Assembly: GCF_900115695.1 (NCBI RefSeq)
Contig: NZ_FOXK01000002.1
Location: forward strand, 1 to 64,000
Origin: Ectopseudomonas toyotomiensis
GTDB lineage: Bacteria; Pseudomonadota; Gammaproteobacteria; Pseudomonadales; Pseudomonadaceae
DNA length: 64,000 nucleotides
Direction: 5' to 3'
The notes below the pieces were generated by a model. The model saw only the letters and a program-made list of their open reading frames with translations, was not told the origin of the DNA and ran no database searches. A program made the position numbers and the translations under genes. Below are positions 47,317 to 56,943 of the stretch, one piece after another (within the stretch, counting starts at the first letter, position 1; every line of letters begins with the position of its first letter).

Positions 47317-47826
47317 TTACTGCAGGTTCAGTACACTCAGTGGCTGTTTCAACACCTGCTCGTCGCAGTTGTGACCCTCGCCGCCACGGTCCACCACGAT
47401 GAATCGGCCGGGGTGCTGCAGGCACAGCAGTGGGTGATGCCAGGTGCCGCGGGCGTAGTTCACCCCCTGATCTGGCGCGCTGATGAAGGCGCGGATCTGC
47501 GACTCGTCCAGCTCGCCTGGTGGGGCGACGACGATCAGCATGCGCCCGCCGTCCACCGGATAAAAGGCCTGGCTGCCCAGCGGGTGGCGTTCGAGCATGC
47601 GGATGGCGATGGGCGCGTGCCAGGCCTTACCCTCGAACAGGTTGACCAGGGTGCGCGGCGCCTCGCCGGCCAGCTCCACTTTGGCCAGGTCGTGGTAGCG
47701 CGTGGTGGTGCCTACGTTGATCGGGAAGGCCGTGGCACCGGCCGTCTCGATCACCTCGCCGAAGGGGGCGAAGGCTGCGCGGGTCAGCGGCTCGATGCGC
47801 AGCGGTAGGGGCGCTGGTGCGTTCAC
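47317..47826 (-). CDS. allA: Ureidoglycolate lyase (AllA family)
   Basis: This 169-residue cupin-fold enzyme releases urea from ureidoglycolate, giving glyoxylate, in allantoin breakdown. Signatures: [14 protein letters not shown] at the start, [15 protein letters not shown] and the active-site-like [14 protein letters not shown]. It overlaps the upstream ABC ATPase gene by 4 bases, so it is the last gene of the transporter operon. No allantoinase or allantoate amidohydrolase lies nearby; the substrate may differ from ureidoglycolate. Confidence 0.85.
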   Translation of the reverse strand: MNAPAPLPLRIEPLTRAAFAPFGEVIETAGATAFPINVGTTTRYHDLAKVELAGEAPRTLVNLFEGKAWHAPIAIRMLERHPLGSQAFYPVDGGRMLIVVAPPGELDESQIRAFISAPDQGVNYARGTWHHPLLCLQHPGRFIVVDRGGEGHNCDEQVLKQPLSVLNLQ

Positions 47827-48554
47827 AGGTTCACCGAGCCGATGAAATTGCGCAGCTCTTCCGTGCGTGGCGTGGCGAACAGCTCCTTGGGGTCACCGAT
47901 TTCATGCACCTTGCCATGGTGCATGAACACCAGCTTGTTACCCACTTCGCGGGCGAAGCGCATCTCGTGGGTGACCATGATCAGGGTCATGCCCTCGCTG
48001 GCCAGTTGCTTGACCACCGCCAGCACCTCGTTGACCAGCTCCGGGTCGAGCGCCGAGGTGATCTCGTCACACAGCAGCACCTTGGGCGACATGGCCAGGG
48101 CGCGGGCGATGGCTACGCGCTGCTGCTGGCCGCCGGAGAGGCGCTCGGGGTAGGCGTCGAACTTCTCCGCCAGGCCGACGCGCTTGAGCATCTGCCGGGC
48201 GATCTGCTCGGCTTCGGCGCGCGGGGTTTTCTTCACCACTTGCGGCGCGAGCATGACGTTCTCGCCGACGGTCAGATGGGGGAACAGGTTGAACTGCTGG
48301 AACACCATGCCGACTTTCTGCCGCAGGCTGCGCAGGTCAGCGCGGGCGGCGTCGATGTACTCGCCATCGACTTCGATGACGCCATCGTTGATCGACTCCA
48401 GACCGTTGAGGGTACGCAGGAAGGTGCTCTTGCCCGAGCCGCTGCGGCCGATGATGGCGACCACTTCGCCTTCCTCGACCTTGAGGTCGATGCCCTTGAG
48501 CACATGGTTGTCGCCGTAATACTTGTGCAGGGCGGTGACGTTAAGCAGTGACAT
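47823..48554 (-). CDS. Polar amino-acid ABC transporter ATP-binding protein
   Basis: This 243-residue ATPase is of the HisP/GlnQ class: Walker [10 protein letters not shown] (about 36-44), signature [15 protein letters not shown] and Walker [16 protein letters not shown]. Note CDEITSALD rather than the more common FDEPTSALD. It overlaps the permease gene by 14 bases and the allA gene by 4, so the operon is tightly coupled. Confidence 0.92.
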   Translation of the reverse strand: MSLLNVTALHKYYGDNHVLKGIDLKVEEGEVVAIIGRSGSGKSTFLRTLNGLESINDGVIEVDGEYIDAARADLRSLRQKVGMVFQQFNLFPHLTVGENVMLAPQVVKKTPRAEAEQIARQMLKRVGLAEKFDAYPERLSGGQQQRVAIARALAMSPKVLLCDEITSALDPELVNEVLAVVKQLASEGMTLIMVTHEMRFAREVGNKLVFMHHGKVHEIGDPKELFATPRTEELRNFIGSVNL

Positions 48555-49188
48555 TCAGCCTCCTTTCCAGGCGGTATGCAGCGAGCGAGAGCGGGTAGCA
48601 AAGCAGGAAGTAACCGAGGGCGACGAAGCCGTAGACCATGAAGGGCTCGAAGGTGGCGTTGGCCAGCATGCTGCCGGTCTTGGTCAGTTCGGTGAAACCG
48701 ATGATCGAGGTCACCGCGGTGCCCTTGACCACCTGTACCGAGAAGCCAACGGTAGGCGCCACGGCGATGCGCAGTGCCTGCGGCAGGACGACATGGCGCA
48801 GGGTTTCCAGGCGGCTCATGGCCAGGCTTTCAGCGGCCTCCCATTGGCCGCGGGTGATGGCCTCGACGCAGCCGCGCCAGATCTCGGCCAGAAAGGCGCT
48901 GGTGAACAGGGTCAGTGCGGTGGCCGCAGCCAGCCAGGGCGACACGTCGATGCCGAGCAGGGCGATGCCGAAGAACACCAGAAAAAGCTGCATCAACAGC
49001 GGCGTGCCCTGGAACAGTTCGATATAGCCACGGGCCAGGATGCGCGGCGCCGATAGCGGCGACAGCCGCGCCAGCAACACCAGCAGGCCGGCGATACCGC
49101 CGCAGACGAAGGCCACCAGTGACAGCAGCAGGGTCCACTGCAAGCCGGTGAGCAGGTTGCGCAGGATGTCCCAGAGGGTGAAGTCCAT
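48541..49188 (-). CDS. Amino-acid ABC transporter permease (HisM/GlnP type)
   Basis: This 215-residue membrane protein has about five helices and the EAA loop LAEIWRGCVEAITRGQWEAAESLAMSRLETLRHVVLPQALRI (in outline, about 94-135), which couples to the ATPase. It is paired with the adjacent permease, overlapping its stop by one base. Confidence 0.9.
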   Translation of the reverse strand: MDFTLWDILRNLLTGLQWTLLLSLVAFVCGGIAGLLVLLARLSPLSAPRILARGYIELFQGTPLLMQLFLVFFGIALLGIDVSPWLAAATALTLFTSAFLAEIWRGCVEAITRGQWEAAESLAMSRLETLRHVVLPQALRIAVAPTVGFSVQVVKGTAVTSIIGFTELTKTGSMLANATFEPFMVYGFVALGYFLLCYPLSLAAYRLERRLNVTA

Positions 49189-49853
49189 CAGCGGGCTCCC
49201 ATGATGAAGCGGCGGCCGAACCAGGCCAGCAATTGGCGAATTCCGATGGCCATGACCAAGTACAGCGCGGTGGTCAGCAGGTAGGTCTCGAAGGCACGGA
49301 AATTACGCGACTGGATGAAGTTGGCGGCGAACGACAGCTCCTCGGTGGAAATCTGCGAGCACACTGCCGAACCCAGCATGACGATGATGATCTGGCTCGA
49401 CAGCGCCGGCCACACCTTGGCCAGCGCCGGGCGTAGCACCACATGGCGAAAGGTCTCGAAGCGGCTCATCGCCAGCGCCGCAGCGGCTTCGAGCTGACCG
49501 GAGGGGATGGCCTGAATGCCGGCACGGATGATCTCCGTGGAGTAGGCGCCGAGGTTGATCACCATCGCCAGCACCGCGGCCTCCCACTCGCTCAGGCGCA
49601 CGCCGAGTGAGGGCAGACCGAAGAAGATGAAGAACAGCTGGACGATGAACGGCGTATTGCGGATCAGCTCCACGTACACGCCGAAAATCCGGTCGAACGG
49701 GCGGATGCGCCAGGCGCGCAGTATCGCCCCGACGATGCCGAGACCGACCCCCAGCAGGGTGCCGATCGCCGTCAGGCCGAGGGTGAAGGCCGCGCCCTGC
49801 AGCAGCAGATCACTGTGCTGCAGGACGGCGGCGAAATCGAACTGATACGCCAT
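49188..49853 (-). CDS. Amino-acid ABC transporter permease
   Basis: This 221-residue second permease of the pair has about five helices and its own EAA loop (TEIIRAGIQAIPSGQLEAAAALAMSRFETFRHVVLRPAL in outline). It follows the binding-protein gene by 20 bases. The two permeases would form the heterodimeric channel. Confidence 0.9.
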   Translation of the reverse strand: MAYQFDFAAVLQHSDLLLQGAAFTLGLTAIGTLLGVGLGIVGAILRAWRIRPFDRIFGVYVELIRNTPFIVQLFFIFFGLPSLGVRLSEWEAAVLAMVINLGAYSTEIIRAGIQAIPSGQLEAAAALAMSRFETFRHVVLRPALAKVWPALSSQIIIVMLGSAVCSQISTEELSFAANFIQSRNFRAFETYLLTTALYLVMAIGIRQLLAWFGRRFIMGAR

Positions 49854-49873
49854 GGCTCAGCTCTCCGCGCGGC

Positions 49874-50659
49874 TCAGAGGCCGGCCGGCAGCGGCTGCTT
49901 CAGCCACTTCTGGCTGAGCGACTCGAGGCTGCCGTCGGCCTTGGCGTCGGCGATGATGGTGTTGACCTTGTCCAGCAGCGCGCTCTGGTGCTTGTTCACG
50001 CCGACGTACACCGGCGAATCCTTGAGCTTGAGCTTCATGCTGGGTACGCGCTTGGGGTTGCGCTCGGAGATGGCCACCATCACCACGTTGCCGCTGGCGA
50101 TCAGCTCGACCTGGCCGGAGAGGTAGGCGGCGATGGTCGAGTTGTTGTCCTCGAAGCGCTTGATGGTGGCGCCTTTCGGGGCGACGTTGCTCAGCTCGAT
50201 GTCCTCGATGGAGCCACGGGTGACGCTGATGGTCTTGCCGCTCAGGTCTTCGAGGCTGGCGATGGCGGCGTCCTCCGGGCCGAACACGCCGAGGTAGAAA
50301 GGCGCGTAGGCGGCGGAAAAGTCGATCACCGCTTCACGCTCGGGGTTCTTGCCGAGGCTGGAGATCACCAGATCGACCTTGCCGGTGGTGAGGAAGGGGA
50401 TGCGGTTGGTGCTGTTGACCGGGGTCAGCTCCAGTTTCACCGCCAGCTTGTCGGCCAGCAATTGCGCGGTGTCGATATCCAGGCCGCGCGGCTTCATGTC
50501 CGGGCCGACCGAGCCGAATGGTGGAAAGTCCTGCGGTACGGCGACCTTCAGCACACCGGCCTTGCTGATGTCTTCGAGTGCATCGGCGTGAGCGGTGCTG
50601 GCGCCGAAGGCCAGGGCAGCGAACAGGGTACCCAGCAGGGTGCGGTGAAATTTGCGCAT
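49874..50659 (-). CDS. Periplasmic amino-acid-type substrate-binding protein
   Basis: This 261-residue protein has a signal peptide (about 1-26, ASTAHA cleavage) and a type II SBP_bac_3 fold: LKVAVPQDFPPFGSVGPDMKPRGLDIDTAQLLADKL and VTRGSIEDIELS. It is first in the operon, 287 bases from the divergent regulator. The ligand is unknown; the allA neighbour suggests a ureido or amide compound. Confidence 0.88.
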   Translation of the reverse strand: MRKFHRTLLGTLFAALAFGASTAHADALEDISKAGVLKVAVPQDFPPFGSVGPDMKPRGLDIDTAQLLADKLAVKLELTPVNSTNRIPFLTTGKVDLVISSLGKNPEREAVIDFSAAYAPFYLGVFGPEDAAIASLEDLSGKTISVTRGSIEDIELSNVAPKGATIKRFEDNNSTIAAYLSGQVELIASGNVVMVAISERNPKRVPSMKLKLKDSPVYVGVNKHQSALLDKVNTIIADAKADGSLESLSQKWLKQPLPAGL

Positions 50660-50782
50660 GTCGAACTCCCGATGAATTAACGAAAACTGAAGCGTTTTGC
50701 CTGGCTCGTGCAGTGCATCGCCTGTGCCAAATTCAATGAAATAAGGGCTCTCATCGTTTCAGGCGAGTGGAAACAAGGTCTT

Positions 50783-50821
50783 ACTGGTCTGAACAGTTGG
50801 TGTAACTGACCAGTTGGTCAG
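50783..50821. promoter_or_regulatory. Operator candidates for the FadR-type regulator
   Basis: Two palindromic sites sit together: ACTGGTCTGAACAGT (50783-50797) and CTGACCAGTTGGTCAG (50806-50821). Both carry the TGGTC/GACCA halves typical of FadR-subfamily GntR operators. They lie between the ABC operon and the regulator, so the regulator probably controls both. Confidence 0.55.
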
Positions 50822-50946
50822 AAGCGTTTCTGAGCTATCTCGGTGCATCCGCGTGACGGGCTGTTCCACAAGAGGGCGTCGCTTGCCTGGGGCGGCCTTA
50901 TGGCCGTACAAAGGCGACTTCACTGGACTGACCGGCCCGAACAGTC

Positions 50947-51651
50947 ATGAATGCTTCTGCTCCCCGCGCGGTACCCGAATACGCCTTGCAGGCAATCCGC
51001 CGACTGATTGAGGAAGAGGGTTATCGCCCCGGCGACGCGCTGCCGTCGCAGCGCGATCTGGCCGAGCGCCTCGGTGTCAGCCGTGCGTCACTGCGTGAGG
51101 CGCTGTCGTCGCTCAGCGCGTTGGGCCTGGTCAGCGTGCAGGCCGGCAAGGGTGTATTCGTGCAGGAGGCAAGTAAGGCCGAGGCGGCCGGCGCTTTCGC
51201 CTGGCCCTTCGCCGCACAGGTGTCGGCGGCCGATACCTTCCAGTTGCGCTTCGCTCTGGAGGGCTTCGCCTGCGGCCTGGCGGCCGGGGTGATGACCGCC
51301 GAGGAGCTGGACATTCTCGAAGACAACGTCGAGCAGATGCGCCGCGAGCTGCGTGCCGGCGATTTCGAGCAGGCCAACCGGCTGGATTTCGAGTTTCACC
51401 AGCGTATTCTCGCCGCCAGCGGCAACCAGGCGATGTTCGCCCTGGTTACCTCCAGCGCCGAGATCTTCCTGGAAAGTCAGAAGCTGCCGTTCATCCGCCC
51501 GGAGCGTGCGCAGGAAACCTGGCAGGAACATCGCAAGATCCTCAAGGCCCTGGCCCGGCATGCCGCCGGCCCGGCACAGAAAGCCATGCAGCAGCACATC
51601 CGCGCGGCAGCGCTGCGCACTGGAATAGCCTTCATCACGCTTGGTGATTGA
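50947..51651 (+). CDS. GntR-family transcription regulator (FadR/FCD type)
   Basis: This 234-residue regulator has an N-terminal winged helix (about 10-75: EEEGYRPGDALPSQRDLAERLGVSRASLREALSSL in outline) and a C-terminal FCD helical ligand domain (about 95-225) with the metal-binding pattern LDFEFHQRILAASGN. FCD regulators usually bind carboxylic acids. It is divergent from the ABC-allA operon and probably represses it until the imported compound or its product binds. Confidence 0.88.
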   Translation: MNASAPRAVPEYALQAIRRLIEEEGYRPGDALPSQRDLAERLGVSRASLREALSSLSALGLVSVQAGKGVFVQEASKAEAAGAFAWPFAAQVSAADTFQLRFALEGFACGLAAGVMTAEELDILEDNVEQMRRELRAGDFEQANRLDFEFHQRILAASGNQAMFALVTSSAEIFLESQKLPFIRPERAQETWQEHRKILKALARHAAGPAQKAMQQHIRAAALRTGIAFITLGD

Positions 51652-51822
51652 AACTATTGAGTGGCTCAATCGCCAGTGCCTTTCGGTGTCAGGCAAGCCG
51701 GGCTATGATGTCGCCACTTTTTGGTTGCCAGTCATCCTTGGCAGCAGCCCATCGGGCCGTCGCAAGCGACGTCAAAAATTCCTCCCGGCAATTTTTTGCT
51801 TCCGAATATACGGAGACTCCTC

Positions 51823-52149
51823 ATGAGCGAATTCATCACCAACGTCAGCGACGCCAGCTTCGACCAGGACGTCATCCAGGCTGAAGGTCCGGTTCTGGTC
51901 GACTATTGGGCTGAGTGGTGCGGCCCGTGCAAGATGATTGCACCGGTGCTCGACGAGATCGCCAAGGAATACCAAGGCAAGCTGAAGATCTGCAAACTGA
52001 ACATCGACGAGAACCAGGAAACGCCGCCTAAGTACGGCGTGCGTGGTATCCCGACCCTGATGCTGTTCAAGAACGGCAACGTCGAAGCGACCAAGGTCGG
52101 CGCGCTGTCCAAGTCGCAGCTGGCTGCTTTCCTCGATAGCAACATCTGA
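51823..52149 (+). CDS. trxA: Thioredoxin 1
   Basis: This 108-residue thioredoxin has the active site [10 protein letters not shown] (Cys33, Cys36) and the cis-Pro loop [11 protein letters not shown]. It reduces disulfides in the cytoplasm using thioredoxin reductase. The start follows the ribosome site CGGAG; a longer in-frame ORF is non-coding. A strong terminator lies 21 bases downstream. Confidence 0.96.
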   Translation: MSEFITNVSDASFDQDVIQAEGPVLVDYWAEWCGPCKMIAPVLDEIAKEYQGKLKICKLNIDENQETPPKYGVRGIPTLMLFKNGNVEATKVGALSKSQLAAFLDSNI

Positions 52150-52170
52150 GGCAAGTCGCTGTGGAAGAGG

Positions 52171-52196
52171 CCCCGCAATTCGCGGGGTTTTTTCGT
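52171..52196 (+). terminator. Rho-independent terminator after trxA
   Basis: CCCCGC and GCGGGG arms with a short AATTC loop are followed by TTTTTT. Confidence 0.88.
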
Positions 52197-52381
52197 TTTC
52201 GGGGCTAGACGCTGTTTTTTCACAGTGTTAAATTCGACCCCGCTGCATCCTCCATGCAGCTCTCTGCACGCCGTCGCCGATTCATTCCTATACGAACTCG
52301 TTCGCGATCCTGTCGCCTTCTCTGCGGCGCGGCTTCTCAAGCTAACAGCTTTCTTCTCCTCTCGATGATCACGTCATTCCT

Positions 52382-53641
52382 ATGAATCTGACCGAACTCA
52401 AGCAAAAGCCGATTGCCGAACTGCTGGACATGGCCGAACAGATGGGCCTGGAAAACATGGCTCGTTCGCGCAAGCAGGACATCATCTTCGCCCTGCTGAA
52501 AAAGCATGCCAAAAGCGGCGAGGAAATTTCCGGTGACGGCGTGCTGGAGATCCTCCAGGACGGTTTCGGCTTCCTGCGCAGCGCCGATTCTTCCTACCTG
52601 GCCGGCCCTGACGACATCTACGTCTCGCCCAGCCAGATCCGCCGTTTCAACCTGCGTACCGGTGACACCATCGTCGGCAAGATCCGCCCGCCGAAGGAAG
52701 GCGAGCGTTACTTCGCCCTGCTCAAGGTCGACAGCATCAACTTCGACCGTCCGGAAAACGCCAAGAACAAGATCCTGTTCGAAAACCTGACGCCGCTGTT
52801 CCCCAACAAGCGCCTGACCATGGAAGCCGGTAACGGCTCCACCGAGGACATCACCGGCCGTGTGATCGACCTCTGCGCGCCGATTGGCAAGGGCCAGCGC
52901 GGCCTGATCGTCGCCCCGCCGAAAGCGGGCAAGACCATCATGCTGCAGAACATCGCCTCGAACATCACCCGCAACAACCCCGAGTGTCACCTGATCGTTC
53001 TGCTGATCGACGAACGCCCGGAGGAAGTGACCGAGATGCAGCGCACCGTGCGCGGCGAAGTGGTTGCCTCGACCTTCGACGAGCCGCCGACCCGCCACGT
53101 GCAGGTCGCCGAGATGGTGATCGAAAAGGCCAAGCGCCTGGTCGAGCACAAGAAGGACGTGGTCATCCTGCTCGACTCCATCACCCGCCTGGCGCGTGCC
53201 TACAACACCGTGATCCCGAGCTCCGGCAAGGTACTGACCGGTGGTGTCGATGCCCACGCCCTGGAGAAGCCGAAGCGCTTCTTCGGCGCCGCGCGTAACA
53301 TCGAAGAAGGCGGCTCGCTGACCATCATCGCTACCGCGCTGGTGGAAACCGGCTCGAAGATGGACGAAGTGATCTACGAGGAATTCAAGGGCACCGGCAA
53401 CATGGAGCTGATCCTCGATCGCCGTGTTTCCGAGAAGCGCGTGTTCCCGGCGATCAACATCAACAAGTCGGGCACCCGCCGCGAAGAACTGCTGACCGGT
53501 GAAGAAGAGCTGTCGCGCATGTGGATCCTGCGCAAGCTGCTGCATCCGATGGATGAGATTGCGGCGATCGAGTTCCTCATCGACAAGCTGAAAGCGACCA
53601 AGACTAACGATGAGTTCTTCCTGTCGATGAAGCGCAAGTAA
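52382..53641 (+). CDS. rho: Transcription termination factor Rho
   Basis: This 419-residue hexameric RNA helicase has the N-terminal RNA-binding Rho domain (about 1-130, with [16 protein letters not shown]), Walker A PPKAGKT (about 179-185), Walker [17 protein letters not shown] and the secondary RNA-binding Q-loop/R-loop regions. It is full length. The 185 bases between the trxA terminator and rho form its leader; E. coli rho is autoregulated in such a leader. Convergent transcripts are absent. Confidence 0.97.
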   Translation: MNLTELKQKPIAELLDMAEQMGLENMARSRKQDIIFALLKKHAKSGEEISGDGVLEILQDGFGFLRSADSSYLAGPDDIYVSPSQIRRFNLRTGDTIVGKIRPPKEGERYFALLKVDSINFDRPENAKNKILFENLTPLFPNKRLTMEAGNGSTEDITGRVIDLCAPIGKGQRGLIVAPPKAGKTIMLQNIASNITRNNPECHLIVLLIDERPEEVTEMQRTVRGEVVASTFDEPPTRHVQVAEMVIEKAKRLVEHKKDVVILLDSITRLARAYNTVIPSSGKVLTGGVDAHALEKPKRFFGAARNIEEGGSLTIIATALVETGSKMDEVIYEEFKGTGNMELILDRRVSEKRVFPAININKSGTRREELLTGEEELSRMWILRKLLHPMDEIAAIEFLIDKLKATKTNDEFFLSMKRK

Positions 53642-53656
53642 GCGGTTCATGTCTTG

Positions 53657-53686
53657 CCACAAGGCCGGGGAAACCCGGCCTTGTGG
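53657..53686. terminator. Perfect stem-loop after rho
   Basis: Thirteen-base perfect arms (CCACAAGGCCGGG / CCCGGCCTTGTGG) have a GAAA loop. The T-run is missing, so termination may be partial. Confidence 0.6.
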
Positions 53687-53774
53687 TATCTGGAGGCTTT
53701 CAAGCCTTCTGAAAGCCCGACTTCGGCGCTAAACTTTGCGGCCGACTCTTGCCTGTCCGACACGAGGCTCCTGC

Positions 53775-55241
53775 ATGCAGTATCGCGACCTGCGCGATTT
53801 CATCCGTGAACTGGAAAAGCGCGGTGAACTCAAGCGCATCCAGACCCCGGTATCGCCCGTTTTGGAAATGACCGAAATCTGCGACCGCACCCTGCGCAAG
53901 GGCGGCCCGGCACTGCTGTTCGAAAAGCCCACAGGCTTCGATGTGCCAGTGCTCGGCAATCTGTTCGGCACGCCCAAGCGCGTAGCCCTGGGCATGGGTG
54001 CCGAAGAGGTGTCCGAACTGCGCGAGATCGGCAAGCTGCTGGCCTTTCTCAAGGAGCCTGAGCCGCCCAAGGGGCTCAAGGATGCCTGGAGCAAGCTGCC
54101 GATCTTCAAGAAGGTCATTTCCATGGCGCCCAAGGTGGTCAAGGACGCGCCTTGCCATGAGGTGATCGAGGAGGGCGACGACGTCGACCTGGGCAAACTG
54201 CCGATCCAGCACTGCTGGCCGGGCGACGTGGCGCCGCTGATCACTTGGGGCCTGACCATCACCAAGGGCCCGAACAAGGAGCGGCAGAACCTTGGGATCT
54301 ACCGCCAGCAGGTGATCGGCCGCAACAAGGTGATCATGCGCTGGCTCAGCCACCGTGGCGGCGCGCTGGATTACCGCGAATGGTGCCAGAAGCATCCGGA
54401 CAAGCCTTACCCGGTTTGTGTCGCGCTGGGTGCCGATCCTGCGACCATTCTCGGCGCCGTGACGCCAGTGCCCGATACCCTCTCCGAATACGCCTTCGCC
54501 GGCCTCTTGCGCGGCCATCGCACCGAGCTGATCAAGGCGGTTGGCAGCGAACTACAGGTGCCGGCCAGTGCCGAGATCGTGCTCGAAGGCGTGATCCATC
54601 CGGGCGAGACCGCGCCGGAGGGCCCCTACGGCGATCACACCGGCTACTACAACGAGGTCGACACCTTCCCGGTGTTCACCGTCGAGCGTATCACCCGGCG
54701 CCGCGATCCGATCTACCACAGCACCTACACCGGCCGGCCGCCGGATGAGCCGGCGATCCTCGGCGTGGCGCTGAACGAAGTGTTCGTGCCGATCCTGCAG
54801 AAGCAGTTCCCCGAGATCACCGACTTCTACCTACCGCCGGAAGGCTGTTCCTACCGCATGGCGGTGGTGACCATGAAGAAGCAGTACCCGGGCCACGCCA
54901 AGCGCGTAATGCTCGGTGTCTGGTCGTTCCTGCGACAGTTCATGTACACCAAGTTCGTTATCGTCACCGACGACGATATCAACGCACGGGACTGGAATGA
55001 CGTGATCTGGGCGATTACCACGCGCATGGACCCCAAGCGCGACACGGTGATGATCGACAACACGCCGATCGACTACCTCGACTTCGCCTCGCCGATCTCC
55101 GGCCTTGGCTCGAAGATGGGCCTGGACGCCACCCACAAGTGGCCGGGCGAGACCACCCGCGAATGGGGCCGCGCCATCGAGAAGGATCCAGCCGTGGTGG
55201 CGCGTGTCGACGCGCTGTGGAGCGAGCTGGGAATCGATTGA
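53775..55241 (+). CDS. ubiD: UbiD 3-polyprenyl-4-hydroxybenzoate decarboxylase
   Basis: This 488-residue prenylated-FMN enzyme decarboxylates the ubiquinone precursor. [22 protein letters not shown] is the family N-terminus; [37 protein letters not shown] and [25 protein letters not shown] (in outline) carry the cofactor and Glu-Arg-Glu catalytic residues. The next gene starts on its stop codon (TGATG), suggesting coupled translation. Confidence 0.95.
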   Translation: MQYRDLRDFIRELEKRGELKRIQTPVSPVLEMTEICDRTLRKGGPALLFEKPTGFDVPVLGNLFGTPKRVALGMGAEEVSELREIGKLLAFLKEPEPPKGLKDAWSKLPIFKKVISMAPKVVKDAPCHEVIEEGDDVDLGKLPIQHCWPGDVAPLITWGLTITKGPNKERQNLGIYRQQVIGRNKVIMRWLSHRGGALDYREWCQKHPDKPYPVCVALGADPATILGAVTPVPDTLSEYAFAGLLRGHRTELIKAVGSELQVPASAEIVLEGVIHPGETAPEGPYGDHTGYYNEVDTFPVFTVERITRRRDPIYHSTYTGRPPDEPAILGVALNEVFVPILQKQFPEITDFYLPPEGCSYRMAVVTMKKQYPGHAKRVMLGVWSFLRQFMYTKFVIVTDDDINARDWNDVIWAITTRMDPKRDTVMIDNTPIDYLDFASPISGLGSKMGLDATHKWPGETTREWGRAIEKDPAVVARVDALWSELGID

Positions 55242-56209
55242 TGAACGTCACCCTGCAACCTTCTGGCGTCACCCTCGCGCTGCATCCGGGCGAACGCATT
55301 CTCGATGGCGCCCGCCGTCTGGGCTACGACTGCCCGCAGAGCTGCCGCAATGGCAACTGCCATATCTGCGCCGCGCTGCTGGTGGAGGGGCGGGTGCGGC
55401 AGAACGGCGCCGAGCTGGATCACGGCGAGCTGTTCACCTGTCTGGCCGAGCCGCTGGAAGACTGCGTGCTGCATTGGGATGGTGTGCTGGCGCCGGGTGA
55501 GTTGCCGGTGCGCGAGCTGAACTGCCAGGTGACCGAATGTCAGGCGGTGGGTGGCGATGTGTTCCGCGTGTGTCTGCGCGCCCCGGCCGGCAAAGTGCCG
55601 CGTTATCACGCCGGACAGTACCTGCTGCTGCAGCGCCCGGATGGCGAGATGGCGGCCTTTTCCCTGGCTTCGGCGCCACACGCCGGACGTGAGTTGGAGC
55701 TGCATATCCTCGCCCGCGAAGACAGCAGCATTGCCCTGCTGGAGCATCTGCGCAGCACCGGCATGGCTCGTGTGCAGATGCCCTACGGTGACACCCACCT
55801 CGCCGACCTGCCCGATGGGCCGCTGGTGCTGATCGCTGCCGGCACTGGCATGGGCCAGATGCACAGCCTGATCGAGCACTGCCGCGCGGCGGGTTTTGCC
55901 CATCCGGTGCATCTGTACTGGGGCGCGCGTCGGCCCGAGGATTTCTACGAGCTACCACATTGGGCAGAGTGGCAACAGTTGGATAATCTGCACCTGCATC
56001 AGGTGGTCAGCGACCAGTGCGGCTGGCAGGGTCGTTGCGGCCTGCTGCACGAAGCGGTGCGCCAGGATTTCCCGGATCTCAAGGCATTGCACGTCTATGC
56101 CAGCGGCTCGCCAGCGATGGTCTATGCCACGCTCGATGCGCTGGTCGAAGCGGGGATGGACGCCCACCAGATGCGCGCCGACGTGTTCGCCTACGCGCCG
56201 CGGCCGTAA
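55241..56209 (+). CDS. 2Fe-2S/FAD oxidoreductase (CDP-6-deoxy-glucoseen reductase-like)
   Basis: This 322-residue reductase has a plant-type ferredoxin domain (Cys35, Cys40, Cys43, Cys67) followed by an FAD domain (about 95-190) and an NAD(P)-binding domain (GPLVLIAAGTGMGQMHSL near 205-222). It transfers electrons from NAD(P)H to a partner protein. It resembles AscD/LuxG-type reductases; the ubiD neighbour hints at a link to flavin chemistry, since prenylated FMN enzymes need reduced flavin, but that is inferred. Confidence 0.88.
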   Translation: MNVTLQPSGVTLALHPGERILDGARRLGYDCPQSCRNGNCHICAALLVEGRVRQNGAELDHGELFTCLAEPLEDCVLHWDGVLAPGELPVRELNCQVTECQAVGGDVFRVCLRAPAGKVPRYHAGQYLLLQRPDGEMAAFSLASAPHAGRELELHILAREDSSIALLEHLRSTGMARVQMPYGDTHLADLPDGPLVLIAAGTGMGQMHSLIEHCRAAGFAHPVHLYWGARRPEDFYELPHWAEWQQLDNLHLHQVVSDQCGWQGRCGLLHEAVRQDFPDLKALHVYASGSPAMVYATLDALVEAGMDAHQMRADVFAYAPRP

Positions 56210-56609
56210 CCATAGGGCGCAGACTAGCTTGGTGGGTGCTCCCGCCCCAGGCAGTTCAGAGAAGCGTCACGCCACCTTGCCGATCGTCTCGCGCTGAGCA
56301 AAACGGTCGGCCGCTTATCCGCCTGGTTTCAGCGGGAGGGGCGAAATATCCCCCAGCGCTCTGCCTCAGCCAATCCATGGGTTTTCGTTGTCACGTCCTG
56401 GCTCTGCGCCACCAATTTAAAGTTGGCACTTTCCGATTCGCTGCCGAGTCGTAACTGATGCAGAGGGATGGCGAAGTATCGAGAGCATTGCCAGATATTG
56501 GCCTCGCAGCATGGTCATGCCCTGCGTACGAACGGCAGCCGCATAAGCGCTGCCGGTTCCAGGCGCGCCGCTCCTTCTTTGGCCGCCACAGACATGCGAG
56601 GAGATTGTC
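56210..56609. other. Intergenic region without recognisable gene
   Basis: About 400 bases separate the reductase and the DUF3309 gene. I see no plausible coding frame (only short shadow frames), no tRNA fold and no strong terminator. It probably holds the promoter of the DUF3309 gene. Confidence 0.5.
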
Positions 56610-56768
56610 ATGGGCTTGGGAACCATACTGCTGATCATTCTGCTTCTGATGCTGGTTGGTGCGCTCCCCGCGTGGCCCCATAGCCGCGGCTGGGGCTACG
56701 GGCCTACTGGTGGCTTGGGACTGGTGCTGGTCATCGTGCTGGTGCTGGTGCTGCTGGGATACATATGA
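56610..56768 (+). CDS. DUF3309 family small membrane peptide
   Basis: This 52-residue peptide reads MGLGTILLIILLLMLVGALPAWP at the start, then a Gly/Trp-rich turn (HSRGWGYGPTGG), then a second membrane helix (LGLVLVIVLVLVLLGYI). This is the DUF3309 pattern. The ribosome site GAGGAG is 7 bases upstream. Such peptides are often stress-induced; function unknown. The gene is easily missed by length filters. Confidence 0.8.
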   Translation: MGLGTILLIILLLMLVGALPAWPHSRGWGYGPTGGLGLVLVIVLVLVLLGYI

Positions 56769-56851
56769 GCCTTCGTCGCTGACGGACCGGCAACTTCCAG
56801 CTCGTTGCCGTCGCCCATTTTGCGCAGGCCGCCAGTTGGATCTGGCAGCCC

Positions 56852-56908
56852 GTAGAGTGGGCGTTGGCCCACCAGCGGTGGTTGGTGTGGGGTAACGGTC
56901 CACCCCAC
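56852..56908 (+). repeat. Two GC-rich hairpins
   Basis: GTAG-headed GTGGGC-GTTG-GCCCAC (56852-56873) is followed by GTGGGGT/ACCCCAC (56887-56908). Both are REP-like and lie between convergent genes. Confidence 0.5.
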
Positions 56909-56943
56909 AAGGCTTGGCGTCGCAGGGGCGGGCCTTACCGCCC

